From positions 21,826-85,825 of the forward strand of contig JBJFFP010000070.1 in NCBI GenBank assembly GCA_051891855.1: 64,000 bases of DNA, written 5' to 3'. Of the stretch, positions 63,220 to 64,000 are shown piece after piece; the stretch's first letter is position 1; every line of letters starts with the position of its first letter. The notes beneath the pieces are model-generated. The model made no database searches. It was not told the DNA's origin and saw only the letters and a list, made by a program, of their open reading frames with translations. Source of the stretch: SFDP01 sp051891855 (GTDB lineage: Bacteria > Bacillota > Clostridia > Lachnospirales > Lachnospiraceae). A program made the position numbers and the translations under genes.

Positions 63220-63293
63220 TAGCGAGAAAGGGACTTGAACCCCCGACACTGCGGGTATGAACCGCATGCTCTAGCCAGCTGAGCTATCTCGCC
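63220..63293 (-). tRNA. tRNA-Met (anticodon CAT)
   Basis: 74 nt. Acceptor GGCGAGA/TCTCGCT (a G-T closing pair), D arm GCTC..GAGC, anticodon arm TGCGG-TTCATAC-CCGCA with CAT, T arm GGGGG-TTCAAGT-CCCTT, discriminator A; CCA not encoded. The paired first base rules against initiator tRNA. The sequence fits elongator Met; tRNA-Ile2 (CAT) is the alternative. Confidence 0.92.
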
Positions 63294-63344
63294 ACATAAA
63301 TAAATGTTGTCTTCAGACAACATATTCTCCTGCTAAAACAGGAA

Positions 63345-63417
63345 TGGGACCTACAGGGCTCGAACCTGTGACCCTCTGCTTGTAAGGCAGATGCTCTCCC
63401 AGCTGAGCTAAGATCCC
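63345..63417 (-). tRNA. tRNA-Val (anticodon TAC)
   Basis: 73 nt. Acceptor GGGATCT/AGGTCCC, D arm GCTC..GAGC, anticodon arm TCTGC-CTTACAA-GCAGA with TAC, T arm ACAGG-TTCGAGC-CCTGT, discriminator A; CCA not encoded. A short hairpin (TGTTGTC/GACAACA) lies between it and tRNA-Met. Confidence 0.95.
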
Positions 63418-63444
63418 ATGGTTATTGTCGTAACCGACTTGATT

Positions 63445-63473
63445 AGTTTACTATATGGAAAGAAGCTTGTCAA
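63445..63473 (-). promoter_or_regulatory. Promoter of the tRNA-Val/tRNA-Met cluster
   Basis: On the minus strand TTGACA, a 17-bp spacer and TAAACT, about 28 bp before tRNA-Val. Confidence 0.8.
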
Positions 63474-63530
63474 CCTCTTTTTCAAGATATTTCAATATCT
63501 GATATTCTAATGTATCTTTCTTCTTTTATC

Positions 63531-63562
63531 AGGACTTCAGGCAGCTCTGTGTCTGAAGTCCT
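63531..63562 (-). terminator. Terminator after rplT
   Basis: 10-bp stem AGGACTTCAG / CTGAAGTCCT around a 12-base loop. The T-tail is short (GATAAAAG). Confidence 0.6.
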
Positions 63563-63587
63563 ATTGCTCTTATCATATGCCTATAGC

Positions 63588-63944
63588 TTAAGCCAATTTG
63601 GACTTAGCCAGATCAGCCAGTGTAGAAAATCCTTCCGCATCATTAACGGCCATCTCAGCTAACATCTTTCTGTTAATATCAATATCAGCCAGCTTAAGTC
63701 CATGCATAAACTTGCTGTAGGATAAACCGTTCATTCTTGCAGCTGCATTGATACGGGAGATCCATAAACGTCTGAACTGACGCTTTCTCTCTTTTCTTCC
63801 TGCATAAGAGGAAGCCAAAGCTCTCATTACCGACTGCTTTGCAATTCTATACTGCTTGCTTCTTGCTCCTCTATAGCCCTTTGCAAGCTTTAATACTCTG
63901 TTATGTCTCTTTTTAGCGTTTAATCCGCCTTTAATTCTTGCCAT
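63588..63944 (-). CDS. rplT: Ribosomal protein bL20
   Basis: 118 residues, standard length. Lys/Arg-rich N-terminus starting MARIKGGLNAKKRHNRVLKL, with conserved AKGYRGARSKQYRIAKQSV and RRLWISRINAAARMNGLSYS. Binds 23S rRNA early in 50S assembly. The gene follows rpmI by 25 bp in the conserved infC-rpmI-rplT order; GAGGAGG lies upstream. Autogenous control by bL20 is known in some bacteria; no such element is visible within this window. Confidence 0.97.
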   Translation of the reverse strand: MARIKGGLNAKKRHNRVLKLAKGYRGARSKQYRIAKQSVMRALASSYAGRKERKRQFRRLWISRINAAARMNGLSYSKFMHGLKLADIDINRKMLAEMAVNDAEGFSTLADLAKSKLA

Positions 63945-63969
63945 CTCTTATTCCTCCTCAATCTACGAC

Positions 63970-64000
63970 TTATAAATATGGTAAAATCTTCTTCATATTC
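63970..64000 (-). CDS. rpmI: Ribosomal protein bL35, C-terminal end only
   Basis: Only the last nine codons lie in the window: NMKKILPYL followed by TAA, a typical bL35 ending, just upstream of rplT. The gene continues beyond base 64000. Confidence 0.85.
   Translation of the reverse strand, partial: NMKKILPYL

Overview
The window looks like chromosomal DNA of a spore-forming, Gram-positive, anaerobic member of the Clostridia, most likely a Lachnospiraceae. I infer this from moderate-to-low GC, strong GGAGG ribosome binding sites, TTGACA/TATAAT promoters, a class III fructose bisphosphatase, SigH, a SleC-like cortex-lytic enzyme, a T-box, CIRCE operators, and a gene block (DUF5717/DUF5716-type proteins) that I recall mainly from Lachnospiraceae. 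Nothing resembles a prophage, insertion sequence, integrative element, rRNA operon or CRISPR array. Most genes are on the minus strand.

Layout. 1-1.6 kb: the end of hflX and a SEC-C protein. 1.6-6.4 kb: a very large secreted repeat protein. 6.5-8.9 kb: a polar amino-acid ABC transporter (solute-binding lipoprotein, permease, ATPase) with a hairpin between its first two genes. 9-15.9 kb: a four-gene operon of unknown function, comprising a 1173-residue helical-repeat protein, a divergent Hsp70/actin-fold protein, a TPR-like protein and a coiled-coil protein with two membrane segments. Divergent from it is a sleC-like gene. 17.4-24.2 kb: htpG (CIRCE), a parvulin lipoprotein and sbcDC. 24.3-28.4 kb: a chemoreceptor, ilvE, a cold-shock gene and a eukaryote-type HisA.

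28.5-41.5 kb: a small lipoprotein, fbp, dapA-dapB with a structured leader, an SSB-like protein with two OB folds, typA, xth, mgtE, a YigZ-family gene and a class A PBP. 41.6-49.1 kb: a zinc-ribbon protein, trmO beside tRNA-Thr(GGT), then the operon cysE-cysS-mrnC-rlmB-sigH behind a cysteine T-box, followed by an Eis-like acetyltransferase and ispF. 49.2-53.9 kb: a DUF4250 mini-gene, clpB (CIRCE) and a second chemoreceptor. 54-63 kb is regulatory: a double-HTH regulator/LytTR regulator/GHKL kinase set, an NhaC antiporter with a C39-like protein, greA, and a NarL-type regulator with two kinases, one of them degenerate. 63.2-64 kb: tRNA-Met, tRNA-Val, rplT and the tail of rpmI.

The best candidate for an undescribed system is the 9-15.9 kb operon. 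In its 430-residue protein the Hsp70 actin-fold landmarks occur in the right order, but the phosphate-binding glycines are lost. It is co-encoded with large helical-repeat scaffolds and a membrane-anchored coiled coil. Other points of interest are a dapA leader that looks like half a lysine riboswitch plus a terminator, an orphan fungal-type HisA, trmO sitting beside its probable tRNA substrate, and sigH lying downstream of a cysteine T-box. All family assignments come from reading the sequence and from memory; no search was run.
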